From Marinobacter daqiaonensis (GTDB taxonomy: Bacteria > Pseudomonadota > Gammaproteobacteria > Pseudomonadales > Oleiphilaceae), in the NCBI RefSeq assembly GCF_900115285.1, contig NZ_FOYW01000001.1, positions 1,895,272-1,959,271 of the forward strand: a stretch of DNA of 64,000 bases. Reading direction: 5' to 3'. The notes beneath the pieces are model-generated. The model searched no databases. It worked only from the letters and a program-made list of their open reading frames with translations, and was not told the DNA's origin. This document shows, piece after piece, positions 1 to 9,135 of the stretch. A program made the position numbers and the translations under genes. Numbering within the stretch: the first letter of the stretch is position 1; each line of letters starts with the position of its first letter.

Positions 1-1433
1 CCTTCGAAGTTCTGCAACGCCATGGTCAGGGCCTGGCGCATCTCCAGATCCAGGTGGTTGGTGGGCTCGTCCAGCAGCAACAGGTTTGGCTTCTTCCACG
101 CGATCACCGCCAGGGCCACACGGGCCTTCTCCCCCCCTGAGAAGGAGCGGATCGGAGAGAGCGCCTCGTCTCCGTGAAAATCAAAGCCACCCAGGAAATT
201 GCGGATACTCTGCTCGGACGCCTTCGGCGCCAGCCGCTGTAGATGCAGGAAGGGACTGGCGTCCAGATCCAGGGATTCCAGCTGATGCTGGGCAAAATAG
301 CCAATGGCCAGATGTTCGCCGCAGGTGCGCTCACCCGCCAGCAGGGTCGTGTCGCCCCGCAGCGCATCCATCAGGGTGGACTTGCCGGCCCCGTTGGGGC
401 CCAGCAGGCCGATGCGGCTACCGGGCAGCAGGGTCAGGTTGAGGTCCGACAGCACCACGGTATCGCCGTGCCCCGCCTCCCCATTGCGAATGGACAGGAG
501 GGGGTTGGAGACCCTGTCGGCCAGCGGGAAGGTAAAGCTGAACGGCGAGTCGATATGGGCCGGGGCGATCCGCTCCATTCGTTCCAGCGCCTTGACCCGG
601 CTCTGGGCCTGACGCGCCTTGGTGGCCTTGGCCTTGAAGCGGTCCACGAAACGCTGGATCTCGGCGACCCTGGCCTGCTGCTTCTCGTAGTTTGCCTGCT
701 GCTGGGCCAGTCGCTCACTGCGCTGGCTTTCGAAGGCGGAGTAATTACCGGTGTATTGCACCAGCTTCTTCTGGTCAAAATGAATAATGTGGGTCGCCAC
801 CCGGTCCATGAAATCCCGGTCGTGGGAAATGAAAAGTAACGTACCCGGATAGCGGGCGAGCCAGTTCTCCAGCCAAAGACAGGCGTCCAGGTCGAGGTGG
901 TTGGTGGGCTCGTCGAGCAGTAACAGATCGGACGGCTTCATCAGGGCCTGGGCCAGGTTAAGACGGATGCGCCAGCCACCGGAAAAGGACGCCACCGGCC
1001 GGTCCGCATCGCCATCGGCAAAGCCGAGGCCTCGAATCAGTGCCTCCGCCCGGCGGGAAGCCGACCAGGCCTCATGCAGATCCAGCTCACCGTGAATCCG
1101 CGCCATGCCATGATCGTCGCCGGCCTCTTCCGCCTTCGCCAATTCCGCTTCCAGCTCACGCAGGCGGCTATCGCCATCGAGCACGAAGTCACGGGCGCTA
1201 CGCTGGGAGGCCGCCACCTCCTGGGCCATATGGGCAATGCGACATCCTCCCGGCAGCGCCACTGTCCCCTGCTCCGGAGACAGCTGGCCCAGGAGCAGCT
1301 GGAACAGACTGGATTTTCCGGCGCCGTTGGCACCGACAATCGCAACCCTCTGACCGGGCTGAATGGTGACGCTGGTGTTATCTAGCAACCAGACGCCACC
1401 GCGTTGTAAACTGAGATCGGTTATCGTAAGCAT
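1..1433 (-). CDS. yheS: ABC-F family ATPase YheS (3' end beyond window)
   Basis: About 477 N-terminal residues are present; E. coli YheS has about 637, so the C-terminus lies before base 1. Two ABC cassettes are seen on one chain. The first has Walker A GANGAGKSS near residue 35, signature SGGWRIRLNLAQAL and Walker B LLLLDEPTNHLDL. The second has Walker A GPNGAGKST, signature SFSGGEKARV and again LLLLDEPTNHLDL. A charged linker rich in Gln, Arg and Lys lies between them. The absence of membrane segments and the duplicated DEPTNHLD signature define ABC-F proteins, soluble ATPases that act on the ribosome rather than in transport. The start is ATG at 1431-1433, beginning MLTITDLSLQRG, with a divergent gene 21 bases away. 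Resemblance to E. coli YheS is close along the whole visible length. Confidence 0.95.
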   Translation of the reverse strand, partial: MLTITDLSLQRGGVWLLDNTSVTIQPGQRVAIVGANGAGKSSLFQLLLGQLSPEQGTVALPGGCRIAHMAQEVAASQRSARDFVLDGDSRLRELEAELAKAEEAGDDHGMARIHGELDLHEAWSASRRAEALIRGLGFADGDADRPVASFSGGWRIRLNLAQALMKPSDLLLLDEPTNHLDLDACLWLENWLARYPGTLLFISHDRDFMDRVATHIIHFDQKKLVQYTGNYSAFESQRSERLAQQQANYEKQQARVAEIQRFVDRFKAKATKARQAQSRVKALERMERIAPAHIDSPFSFTFPLADRVSNPLLSIRNGEAGHGDTVVLSDLNLTLLPGSRIGLLGPNGAGKSTLMDALRGDTTLLAGERTCGEHLAIGYFAQHQLESLDLDASPFLHLQRLAPKASEQSIRNFLGGFDFHGDEALSPIRSFSGGEKARVALAVIAWKKPNLLLLDEPTNHLDLEMRQALTMALQNFE

Positions 1434-1454
1434 AGCGGGATTATACGACGTCTT

Positions 1455-1994
1455 ATGACCGAGAGGGAAAATACCCAGCCGGATACGGACACTCCCCTAT
1501 GGCGGTTTGCACTGGCCTTCTGGCAGCGGGAAGGGGCCGCCGGACTCTGCCTCGAGCTGCAGTCCCAGGGCTGGAGCGTAACGCGGATTCTGTGCGCCGG
1601 CTGGCTGGCGCGGGAAGGCCATTGCTATTCCGGGAGCGAACCGGAAACCGTCACTCATTGGCGTCAAAGTGTGACCGCGTCCATACGTTCCCTGAGGCAA
1701 TCCCTGAGCAAATCGGATAGCCTGCAACTCCCGGTACGCCAGAGTCTGGCGAAGGCCGAACTGGAGGCGGAACGGGTCGAGCTGTTCCATGCCTGGGAAG
1801 CGCTGCAGGATCAGTTGAGCTCCCTGGCCGGGGACCAGGACGAGGCCCTTGCCCTGGCCAACCTGAGAAAGGCCGCACCGGCAACGGACAATCGCACCAA
1901 CGAGATGACAGACGCCATGATCACACAGCTGGCCCGACTTATGCTCGATACCCCCACGCCGGCCTCCGATACTCACGGGAGTCCCGGGTCGTGA
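1455..1994 (+). CDS. TIGR02444 family protein
   Basis: A 179-residue protein with N-terminal motif LWRFALAFWQREGAAGLCLELQ, followed by a helical, Gln/Leu/Glu-rich body. This pattern (an LW.FAL..Y/W start and a C.EL.. block) is that of the TIGR02444 family, conserved in Pseudomonas and relatives and of unknown function. It is found next to yheS in such genomes (recalled, not checked). There is no signal peptide or membrane segment, so it is probably cytoplasmic. Its stop overlaps the GTG start of the next gene by four bases, suggesting translational coupling. No strong Shine-Dalgarno is visible before the ATG. Confidence 0.8.
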   Translation: MTERENTQPDTDTPLWRFALAFWQREGAAGLCLELQSQGWSVTRILCAGWLAREGHCYSGSEPETVTHWRQSVTASIRSLRQSLSKSDSLQLPVRQSLAKAELEAERVELFHAWEALQDQLSSLAGDQDEALALANLRKAAPATDNRTNEMTDAMITQLARLMLDTPTPASDTHGSPGS

Positions 1995-2380
1995 GCCGCT
2001 GGCTGGCGCGGCTGGCTTTTCCCGCCCTGGGGCTGCTGGTGGTGCTGATCCTCGTGGGTGTCAGTGTGCCTCAGGAGGCAGCAGCACCGCGAGCACCCGC
2101 GCAGCCACCGGGAACGATGCTCTCCTTTGAGGAGGTAGTACCGGCTCCCGTGCCCGTGGAAGGGCCGGATATCGTCTTCAAGTGGCAGGGTGCTGACGGC
2201 AGCTGGCATTATGCCGACCAGCCACCGGCCGAGGGCCCGTGGAATACCCTTGCCATTGAACCCCGCCGCAGTGTCTCCCCGACCCACCCAAGGAGCCCTG
2301 ACCAGCCGGATCAGGATCTGTCGTATCCATACGCTGCGCCCTTCTCACTCAGCCCACGCTACCCCGAGAATGGCAGCTGA
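1991..2380 (+). CDS. DUF4124-like membrane-anchored small protein
   Basis: A 129-residue protein starting at GTG 1991, four bases inside the preceding gene. Residues 8-26 form one hydrophobic segment (signal anchor), then a Pro/Ala-rich linker. The short motif VFKWQGADGSWHYADQPP near residues 62-79 matches the DUF4124 pattern (YKW.D..G..HYSDQPP). The C-terminal 40 residues are Pro/Ser-rich and probably disordered. Function is unknown; the DUF4124 segment would lie in the periplasm. The start choice rests on the overlap and on the immediate hydrophobic N-terminus. Confidence 0.65.
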   Translation: MSRWLARLAFPALGLLVVLILVGVSVPQEAAAPRAPAQPPGTMLSFEEVVPAPVPVEGPDIVFKWQGADGSWHYADQPPAEGPWNTLAIEPRRSVSPTHPRSPDQPDQDLSYPYAAPFSLSPRYPENGS

Positions 2381-2517
2381 GGAAGCCCCTCCGCCATTCG
2401 GCATTTACCCATACCCGGTATTACGACTCCGTCAGTGGTATCCGCGACGCAAAGCGGTTACCTTTGCCGTTTGCAGTGTATCCATTGACAAGAAGACACA
2501 GGACTACAGGAAATACC

Positions 2518-3225
2518 ATGAAAAAGACTGTTATCGCCCTTTCCGTGGCCGGCATTCTCGGCGGCTGTTCGGCCAACACCCAGACCAGCAGTGAACCCGC
2601 TCTGGAGACCAATAACGAGAAGGTCAGCTATGGCATGGGCATCGTTCTTGGCGAGCGCATGAAGAATGACCTGCCGGATCTGCAGATGGACCAGTTTATC
2701 GAGGGCTTCCGCCATGGCCACGGCGACGAGGAATCCCGTCGCCTGAGCAATGAGGAGATCCAGTCAGCCATGATGGCTTTCCAGCAGGAGATGCAGGAAA
2801 AGCAGCTCGAGGAAATGGAGGAGTCCGCCAGGGCCAACCGGGAAAAGGGTGAAACCTTCCTCGCTGAAAACGCGGAAAGAGAAGAGGTGAAAACCACCGA
2901 ATCCGGACTCCAGTATGAAGTGCTGGAAGAAGGTGACGGCGAGAAGCCCGGGCCCACCGACCAGGTCACCGTGCACTACACCGGTGAACTGCTCTCAGGG
3001 GAAGTTTTCGACAGCTCCCGTGAGCGGGGCGAGCCGGTCACCTTTGGCCTCAACCAGGTCATTCCCGGCTGGACCGAAGGCCTTCAGCTGATGAGTGAGG
3101 GCAGCCGCTACAAACTGTATATTCCGTCGGATCTGGCCTATGGCCCGGGTGGCAACAGGGGTATCGGTCCCAACGAAACGCTGATATTCGATGTGGAGCT
3201 GCTGGAAGTCAATCCGGAAGAGTGA
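2518..3225 (+). CDS. FKBP-type peptidyl-prolyl isomerase, periplasmic lipoprotein (FkpA/Mip-like)
   Basis: The 235-residue product catalyses cis-trans isomerisation of prolyl bonds in envelope proteins. The start is ATG 2518, after AGGA with 6-base spacing; it gives a lipoprotein-type N-terminus (MKKTVIALSV, then LGGC with Cys17). Residues about 30-125 are a Glu/Gln-rich helical FKBP_N dimerisation domain (KVSYGMGIVLGERM). Residues about 130-232 are the FKBP domain with VHYTGEL, VFDSS, VIPGWTEGL and AYGPGG. The isomerase pocket residues (Tyr, Phe, Asp, Trp) are present. An in-frame upstream ATG at 2464 would hide the signal and was not chosen. A strong terminator follows. Confidence 0.92.
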   Translation: MKKTVIALSVAGILGGCSANTQTSSEPALETNNEKVSYGMGIVLGERMKNDLPDLQMDQFIEGFRHGHGDEESRRLSNEEIQSAMMAFQQEMQEKQLEEMEESARANREKGETFLAENAEREEVKTTESGLQYEVLEEGDGEKPGPTDQVTVHYTGELLSGEVFDSSRERGEPVTFGLNQVIPGWTEGLQLMSEGSRYKLYIPSDLAYGPGGNRGIGPNETLIFDVELLEVNPEE

Positions 3226-3254
3226 ATTCCTTCCGGGACAGGGCTTCACTGACC

Positions 3255-3289
3255 AAAAAAGGGGTGACCGCGACGGTCACCCCTTTTTT
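3255..3289. terminator. Bidirectional intrinsic terminator between fkpA-like gene and rsd
   Basis: A near-perfect 16-bp stem (A-tract plus GGGGTGACCG, 3255-3270) pairs with 3274-3289 around a 3-base loop. A run of T follows on the + strand and the A-run gives a U-tract on the - strand. It lies between two converging genes and can serve both. Confidence 0.9.
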
Positions 3290-3312
3290 GTCTGGTTTTT
3301 TCGAGTCGCCGA

Positions 3313-3795
3313 TCAGGCCGAGGAAGGCACCTTACCCGCATGGGCGTTGTGCAGATTCTCGATCAGGAAATCCTCGAGTTCGAAACGGGTAGCAAGAACC
3401 TCCCCCAACCTGGACAGCTCCGCCATCAGGTCGTCCATTTCCGACACCGGCGGGCGCCTGCCATCAACCCGCTCGTTGAAATCCAGGACCACTTCCGTGG
3501 TTTCGCTGATTCGGGGATAGATCCTGCCAGCGAGCTCGATGCCACCGTCATCAAACTCCCGGGCTTCCTGGATCAGCTGTTCGTAAATCTCGAAATGACC
3601 GGCGGAGGTATAGTCCATAAGCACCTGGCAGAGACGCTCAAGCTTCTTGCCGAGGTCTTCGGCCGGGATATCACGAGCGGTATCGGAAAGATCACAGTAA
3701 TGCACCAGCAGCTCCTGACGCTCCTTGAGCCAGCGGTCAATGAGCTGATGCACGCCACCCCAGCGTTCCTTCGCATTTCGGCAGTTTTCTAACAT
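3313..3795 (-). CDS. rsd: Anti-sigma-70 regulator Rsd/AlgQ
   Basis: A 160-residue all-helical cytoplasmic protein that binds region 4 of the housekeeping sigma factor. It is called Rsd in E. coli and AlgQ in Pseudomonas, where it also affects alginate and iron-related genes. The N-terminus (MLENCRNAKERWGGVHQLIDRWL) and the internal blocks LCQVLMDYTSAGHFEIYEQL and SETTEVVLDFNERVD match the family, and the length is normal (about 158). It is transcribed alone toward the FKBP gene. Upstream bases 3796-3930 separate it from dsbB on the same strand. Confidence 0.92.
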   Translation of the reverse strand: MLENCRNAKERWGGVHQLIDRWLKERQELLVHYCDLSDTARDIPAEDLGKKLERLCQVLMDYTSAGHFEIYEQLIQEAREFDDGGIELAGRIYPRISETTEVVLDFNERVDGRRPPVSEMDDLMAELSRLGEVLATRFELEDFLIENLHNAHAGKVPSSA

Positions 3796-3930
3796 GGTGT
3801 CTCCCCGGACAGTCTTGTTGGTTCGTCTGGCAACTCTCTTTCAAGAGATTCAAGTTACCCCAATTCAACTCGGCCGGGCAAGCACATACGTATTGGACAC
3901 GCTCATGAAAATATGAGAAGAACGTTTTTT

Positions 3931-4431
3931 CTAGCGACCGGAAGAAGCCCGCCGAAACAGGCCGAAAAGCACCCCAAGACCGCTCAGCAGGATGATCGTA
4001 AAGAAAACCGCAGTCCAGCCGGGAATGCTGAGCCCGAGGAAGGTCCAGACCACCCTGGCACAATCGCCAGTGCCCTTCAGGGCCCAGGCCAGCACGTCGA
4101 TCAGGGGGAAAACCTCAAGCATGTAATCCACCGACGACCCGCAGGCCGGCACCTGATCCGGCGGCAGGCTCTGCAGCCAGAGCTGGCGACCGGCAATGCC
4201 CAGGCCAGCGCCCGCGAATAATGCCAGGAAGAAGCCGTAAATACGGCCACCGGTATCCCCGGGGTTGTGGATCAGTGCCAGCAGGGCCACCGCCGCCACC
4301 GCCATGAAGGCGTAACGTTGCAGCCAGCACAACGGGCAGGGCTCGAGTTCCATCACGTATTCCATGTAGAACGCCACCGCCAGCAGAACAACCGGCACCA
4401 GCAAGGCGAAAAGAAAAACCAGTCTGCGCAT
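3931..4431 (-). CDS. dsbB: Disulfide bond formation protein DsbB
   Basis: The 166-residue inner-membrane quinone reductase reoxidises DsbA. Four membrane segments are visible. The first periplasmic loop carries the CPLC pair (EPCPLCWLQRY, near residue 36) and the second loop carries the other pair (ACGSS and GDCARVVW), so both redox centres are intact. An open frame continues upstream to 5007, but the start is set at ATG 4431 because the N-terminus MRRLVFLFALLV matches DsbB and the extension is antisense to the FliL-like gene. The two genes diverge with about 130 bases between them. Confidence 0.93.
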   Translation of the reverse strand: MRRLVFLFALLVPVVLLAVAFYMEYVMELEPCPLCWLQRYAFMAVAAVALLALIHNPGDTGGRIYGFFLALFAGAGLGIAGRQLWLQSLPPDQVPACGSSVDYMLEVFPLIDVLAWALKGTGDCARVVWTFLGLSIPGWTAVFFTIILLSGLGVLFGLFRRASSGR

Positions 4432-4560
4432 TGGACTCAAAACCCTCTGTAAGAGAAAACGGAAGCCTGCCGGGCCATGGATCGGTGGCTGCACCGCAGC
4501 CTCTGTCCTGCTATTCTGCCGAACAGATTCCATGAAAACGACGAGCCAAGACAATTCATC

Positions 4561-5004
4561 ATGAAACAAACCACAACGTTCTGGCTGATGCTTGTCCTCA
4601 CAGCCCTGCTGCCCGTTACCACCCTGGCCCAGGACAATGAGGAGAACACCAGCGAGGAAGAGCCGGGGCCCCGCTTTACCGATTACGTGGAAATGACCCC
4701 GGCATTCGTCACCCATGTCGGGCCACCCACCGAGCGGCCCAGTTACCTGAAAACCGACATCAGCCTGCGGGTGGGGACGGAAACCGCCAGAGCCGCTATT
4801 GAAACCCACATGCCCCGCCTGCGCCATGAACTGGTTATGCTTTTTGGCGAACAGAGCGACCTTGACGTCCTGGCGTCGCCCATTGGCCAGAAAGACCTTC
4901 GGGAGCAGGCACTGGAGCGGATCAACCAGGTCATGGAGGAGCAGCGGACAGGCGAGACGGTGGTGGACGTCCTGTTCACCACCTTCGTGGTTCAGCGTTC
5001 CTGA
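4561..5004 (+). CDS. FliL-like exported protein
   Basis: A 147-residue protein. The start at ATG 4561 gives a clear signal peptide (about residues 1-21, ending TTLAQ), then an acidic linker (NEENTSEEEPG). The C-terminal domain of about 100 residues has the FliL pattern: YVEMTPAFVTHV, then YLKTDISLRV, and a final VVDVLFTTFVVQ strand. FliL proteins associate with the flagellar stator. This copy sits outside any flagellar cluster and has a cleavable-looking signal instead of a long cytoplasmic N-terminus, so its role may differ. An in-frame ATG at 4477 would only add a non-hydrophobic leader. Confidence 0.75.
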   Translation: MKQTTTFWLMLVLTALLPVTTLAQDNEENTSEEEPGPRFTDYVEMTPAFVTHVGPPTERPSYLKTDISLRVGTETARAAIETHMPRLRHELVMLFGEQSDLDVLASPIGQKDLREQALERINQVMEEQRTGETVVDVLFTTFVVQRS

Positions 5005-5025
5005 CACCGGCGGGAGCCCTTGCCA

Positions 5026-6579
5026 TCAGCTGGCGAGGTAGCTCTCCAGGAATTCCCCGAACGGCACCGTATCCTCCGCCTCCATGGCGGCCTGCTCGTC
5101 GAGGGAGGCGCGGCTCATACGCTCGAAATCCGCCCGCATCTGCTCATCGGGCTCCGCTTCCCGGAGCATTTTCTGGTGCTCCAGGGACAGCTCGAGCGTC
5201 CACTCACGGTGGCCTTTCCCACTGCTGGTCATGGCATCCAGCACCCTTGCCGACGGCATCAGTGACGGCTCTTCAAGCTTCTGACGCTGCGTTGACAGGG
5301 CGACGCGGTAGCGTTGACCACCCTGCCAATGGTCCAGCTGCTCCGCCAGCCACTCCAGCTCGTCCAGCGCGTCCCGGCCGGCATCCATCACCGGTGTGGT
5401 CTGGTCACAGCGGGCAAGCTGCAGGTCCGGGTCCCGGCCCCGGTTCACCACGTCCTTGTAGTTGTCGTCGAGCCGCTCGCATTCAGCATCGCCAATGCGG
5501 GGGCTGTCCTGAAGGAGACACCCCAGCAGGAACAGGTCCAGGAAGTCCACCTGGGGCGCATTGAGACCCAGGGGCGAGAAGGGGTCCAGGTCGAGGCAGC
5601 GTACCTCGATGTACTCCACTCCCCGGCTCTCCAGTGCCTGTATGGGCTTCTCACCACGCTCGGTGGTGCGCTTGGGCCGGACCGCGCTGTAGTACTCGTT
5701 CTCGATCTGGAGGATGCTGGTGTTGATCTGGATGTACTCGCCATTGCGACGGGTACCGATCTCCTCGTAGGGCGGCCAGGTGGTGTGGATTGCCCGCTCC
5801 AGAGTGTTGGTGTAGGTTTTCAGCTCGTTGAAACAGATGTTCAGTGAGGACTGGGCGTTGTTGTGGTAACCCAGGTCGCCCATCCTCAGGGAGGTGGCCC
5901 GCGGACCGTACCAGGTATGGTCGCCGAACCGGGTCAGGTTGTGCTTCACACCCTGGACAAAACTGGCATCCAGCGCGGGTGAGGCCCCGAACAGCATCAT
6001 CAGCAGCCAGCTGCGGCGGCGGAAGTTACGGATCAGCCAGAAGTACTGGTCCGACTTGAAATCCTTCAGGGGCTGGCCGTTTTCCAGCAGCTGCTGCCAC
6101 TTTTGCCAGAAACTGTCCGGCAGAGAGAGATTGTAGTGGGCGCCGGCAATGCTCTGCATCATGCGGCCGTAGCGCACCGCAAGGCCCTGACGGTAGACAT
6201 GCTTGAGCTGTCCGATATTGGAACTGCCGTACTCCGCAATGGGAATGCTGGCATCGCCGTCCAGCTCACAGGGCATGCTCGCCGACCAAAGCACCTCATC
6301 CTCCAGGTGCTGGTGCACGAACCAGTGGATGTCCCGCAGGGAGGTCAGCATTTCCTCTGTGGTCCGGCATACCGGCGTGATCAGCTCCAGCAGGGCCTCC
6401 GAGTAGTCGGTGGTGATACGCGGATGGGTCAGAGCCGAGCCCAGTGCCTTCGGGTGCGGGGTCTGGGCGATGAAACCATTCCGGTCGACCCGCAACCCTT
6501 CCTTCTCGGCTCCCTTAAGAAAGCCGTCCCAGTCACTGGACGTGAGCTGCAGAAACAGCGCCTGGCGCGATGCACCCAT
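5026..6579 (-). CDS. gshA: Glutamate-cysteine ligase
   Basis: The 517-residue enzyme makes gamma-glutamylcysteine from Glu and Cys with ATP, the first step of glutathione synthesis. It is the E. coli-type ligase (518 residues), matching throughout: LGSALTHPRITTDYSEALLELITPV near residue 46, SMPCELDGD, ISIAGAHYNLSLP-type block, SDLGYHNNAQSSL, RPKRTTERGE and GVEYIEVRCLDLDPFSPLG. ATG 6579 is preceded by AGGAGT at 5-base spacing. The gene stands alone, converging on the FliL-like gene with 21 bases between their stops. Confidence 0.96.
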   Translation of the reverse strand: MGASRQALFLQLTSSDWDGFLKGAEKEGLRVDRNGFIAQTPHPKALGSALTHPRITTDYSEALLELITPVCRTTEEMLTSLRDIHWFVHQHLEDEVLWSASMPCELDGDASIPIAEYGSSNIGQLKHVYRQGLAVRYGRMMQSIAGAHYNLSLPDSFWQKWQQLLENGQPLKDFKSDQYFWLIRNFRRRSWLLMMLFGASPALDASFVQGVKHNLTRFGDHTWYGPRATSLRMGDLGYHNNAQSSLNICFNELKTYTNTLERAIHTTWPPYEEIGTRRNGEYIQINTSILQIENEYYSAVRPKRTTERGEKPIQALESRGVEYIEVRCLDLDPFSPLGLNAPQVDFLDLFLLGCLLQDSPRIGDAECERLDDNYKDVVNRGRDPDLQLARCDQTTPVMDAGRDALDELEWLAEQLDHWQGGQRYRVALSTQRQKLEEPSLMPSARVLDAMTSSGKGHREWTLELSLEHQKMLREAEPDEQMRADFERMSRASLDEQAAMEAEDTVPFGEFLESYLAS

Positions 6580-6672
6580 GGTTGACTCCTCTGATCACCG
6601 GGCAAGCGGCACAGGGGCCGCTACGGACAACTCTAGCATGACAGTGGCGAACCCATGGCCGCCAGCTGCCGG

Positions 6673-9024
6673 TTAACGCTTATCCTTGCGGGCCGAGGCC
6701 AGGGCCTGTGCCAGCGCGCCAGCCATGGCGCCCTGCGGCGGGTTCTGCTGTGACTTGCCGCCCTTGCTGTTACGTGACGGTGGTTCATTCCGACCTCTGG
6801 CACCGGCTTTTCTGGTCGTGGCGGTCCGTTCCTGCCCACCGCTTTCCCCGGGGGTGTCGTCCAGGCGCATGGACAGGCCGATACGCTTGCGGGGGATATC
6901 CACCTCCATCACCTTCACCTTGACGATGTCACCGGCCTTCACCACTTCCCGCGGATCCTTGACGAAGTCCCGGGACAGCGCCGAGATGTGGACCAGGCCA
7001 TCCTGGTGAACGCCGATATCCACGAACGCACCAAAATTGGTGACATTGGTTACCGTACCTTCCAGGGTCATGCCGGGCTTGAGGTCACTGAGCGTTTCCA
7101 CCCCTTCCTGGAAGCTGGCAAAACGGAATTCCGGGCGCGGGTCCCGTCCCGGCTTCTCGAGTTCGGCAATGATATCCCTGATGGTGGGAACGCCGAAGCG
7201 CTCGGTAACGTAGTCCTCCGGCTTAAGGGAGCGAAGAAAACTCACATCCCCGATGACGTCGCTGACCTTGCGCCCGTTCTTTCTGGCGATGGCCTCGACC
7301 ACGCCGTAGGCTTCCGGGTGCACCGCGGAGCGGTCGAGGGGATTGTCGCCCCGGCTGATACGCAGGAAGCCGGCAGCCTGCTCAAAGGTCTTTGGACCAA
7401 GACGGGGCACGTCCAGCAGCTGCCGGCGGGTCAGGAAGCCGCCATTACGATTACGGAAATCGATGATGTTTTCGGCGGTGCCGGGGTTGAGACCCGACAC
7501 CCGCGACAGCAAGGGTGCCGAGGCCGTGTTCAGATCCACACCCACGCCGTTGACACAGTCTTCCACCACGGCGTCCAGGCTGCGGGCCAGCTGCACCTGG
7601 GAGACGTCGTGCTGGTACTGCCCTACGCCGATGGACTTGGGTTCGATCTTGACCAGTTCCGCCAGCGGGTCCTGCAGCCGGCGGGCGATGGAGACCGCGC
7701 CGCGAATGGTGACGTCCAGATCCGGCAGTTCGCGGGAGGCGAACTCGGAGGCGGAGTAGATGGACGCGCCGGATTCGCTCACCACGATCCGGTTCAGTTT
7801 CAGTTCCGGATAACGCTTGCTCAGATCCGCCACCAGCTTCTCGGTTTCCCGGGAGGCGGTTCCGTTGCCGATGGCCACCAGTTCGATACGGTGCTCCCGG
7901 CACCATTTCGCCAGCTGCTCTATTGACGGGTCCCACTGGTTCCTGGGAGCGTGGGGGTAGATCGCACCGTAGCCGGCCACCTGGCCAGTGCCATCGATGA
8001 TGGCCACCTTGACGCCCGTGCGCAGCCCCGGGTCCAGACCCAGAGTGGGCCGGGGCCCGGCCGGCGCCAGTAGCAGCAGGTCCTTGAGGTTATTGGCGAA
8101 TACCTGGATGGCCTCGGCTTCCGCGGCCTCCCGTATCTGGGCCATCAGATCCGTCTCCAGCTGGGTCGAGAGCTTGACCCGCCAGGTCCATCGCACCACC
8201 TCCGCCAGCCAGCGGTCTGCTGGCCGCCCATTGTCCCGGATGTGCCAGTGGGCGGCGATCTTGCCTTCCGCCGGGTGCGGGACGCGCCGGTCATCGCTCT
8301 CACCCTCGACGGTAATGGCGTAGGTCAGGACACCTTCATTACGACCCCTGAGAATGGCCAGGGCGCGGTGAGACGGGATCTTCCTCAGGGACTCCTGATG
8401 GTCGAAGTAATCCCGGAACTTGGCGCCTTCACTCTCCTTGCCCTCGATAACCGTCACCTTGAGCTGGCCCTCGTTCCAGAGGTATTCCCGCAGCCGCCCC
8501 AGCAACTCGGCATCCTCGGCGAATCGCTCCATCAGGATGTTCCGCGCTCCCTCAAGGGTTGCCTTGGTGTCGCTGAAGCCGGCCTCCGGGTTCAGGTAGC
8601 CGGCGGCGGCCGCGTCCGGATCCTGGTTCGGATCGTCGTACAGGCTGTCCGCCAGGGGCTCCAGGCCTGCCTCCCGGGCGATCTGGGCCTTGGTGCGGCG
8701 CTTGGGTTTGTAGGGAAGGTAGAGGTCTTCGAGGCGGTTCTTGGTGTCCGCCTGCTCAACGGCGGACTTCAGCTCGTCGGTGAGCTTGCCCTGCTCGTCG
8801 ATGCTGCGCAGGATGGCGTCGCGGCGCTCTTCCAGCTCCCGCAGGTAGCGCAAACGCTCTTCCAGGGTCCGCAACTGGCTGTCGTCCAGGGCACCGGTGA
8901 CCTCTTTCCGGTAGCGGGCGATAAAGGGCACGGTTGCGCCTTCGTCCAGCAGGGTGATAGTGGCATTGACCTGCTGCTCGCGGACACCAAGTTCTTCGGC
9001 AATACGACCGGGGATACTGATCAT
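6673..9024 (-). CDS. tex: RNA-binding transcriptional accessory protein Tex
   Basis: The 783-residue protein has the Tex architecture. The helical N-terminal region runs to about residue 320. An YqgF/RNase H-like domain begins [16 protein letters not shown] (about 330-430). Helix-hairpin-helix repeats ([20 protein letters not shown]) cover about 490-560. An S1 RNA-binding domain ([24 protein letters not shown] type) covers about 650-722. The last 60 residues are a basic, low-complexity tail. Tex binds nucleic acids and affects transcription and ribosome-linked processes; its exact role is unsettled. The start ATG 9024 has a short AGGT upstream. Confidence 0.95.
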   Translation of the reverse strand: MISIPGRIAEELGVREQQVNATITLLDEGATVPFIARYRKEVTGALDDSQLRTLEERLRYLRELEERRDAILRSIDEQGKLTDELKSAVEQADTKNRLEDLYLPYKPKRRTKAQIAREAGLEPLADSLYDDPNQDPDAAAAGYLNPEAGFSDTKATLEGARNILMERFAEDAELLGRLREYLWNEGQLKVTVIEGKESEGAKFRDYFDHQESLRKIPSHRALAILRGRNEGVLTYAITVEGESDDRRVPHPAEGKIAAHWHIRDNGRPADRWLAEVVRWTWRVKLSTQLETDLMAQIREAAEAEAIQVFANNLKDLLLLAPAGPRPTLGLDPGLRTGVKVAIIDGTGQVAGYGAIYPHAPRNQWDPSIEQLAKWCREHRIELVAIGNGTASRETEKLVADLSKRYPELKLNRIVVSESGASIYSASEFASRELPDLDVTIRGAVSIARRLQDPLAELVKIEPKSIGVGQYQHDVSQVQLARSLDAVVEDCVNGVGVDLNTASAPLLSRVSGLNPGTAENIIDFRNRNGGFLTRRQLLDVPRLGPKTFEQAAGFLRISRGDNPLDRSAVHPEAYGVVEAIARKNGRKVSDVIGDVSFLRSLKPEDYVTERFGVPTIRDIIAELEKPGRDPRPEFRFASFQEGVETLSDLKPGMTLEGTVTNVTNFGAFVDIGVHQDGLVHISALSRDFVKDPREVVKAGDIVKVKVMEVDIPRKRIGLSMRLDDTPGESGGQERTATTRKAGARGRNEPPSRNSKGGKSQQNPPQGAMAGALAQALASARKDKR

Positions 9025-9135
9025 GCTGTGTTACCTGAAACGGAGAACCGCACCGGTCTGGCGGCGCGGGACCTTTGACTGTATGTGAACCAGGGAGCCT
9101 CTGACCGGGCCCTGAAGCGCAAAAGGTACAGGGCC

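Noticed and set aside
4432-5007. Upstream extension of the dsbB reading frame to 358 residues
   Set aside because: The extension is antisense to the FliL-like gene, lacks a ribosome-binding site and would bury the first DsbB helix; ATG 4431 gives the normal length.
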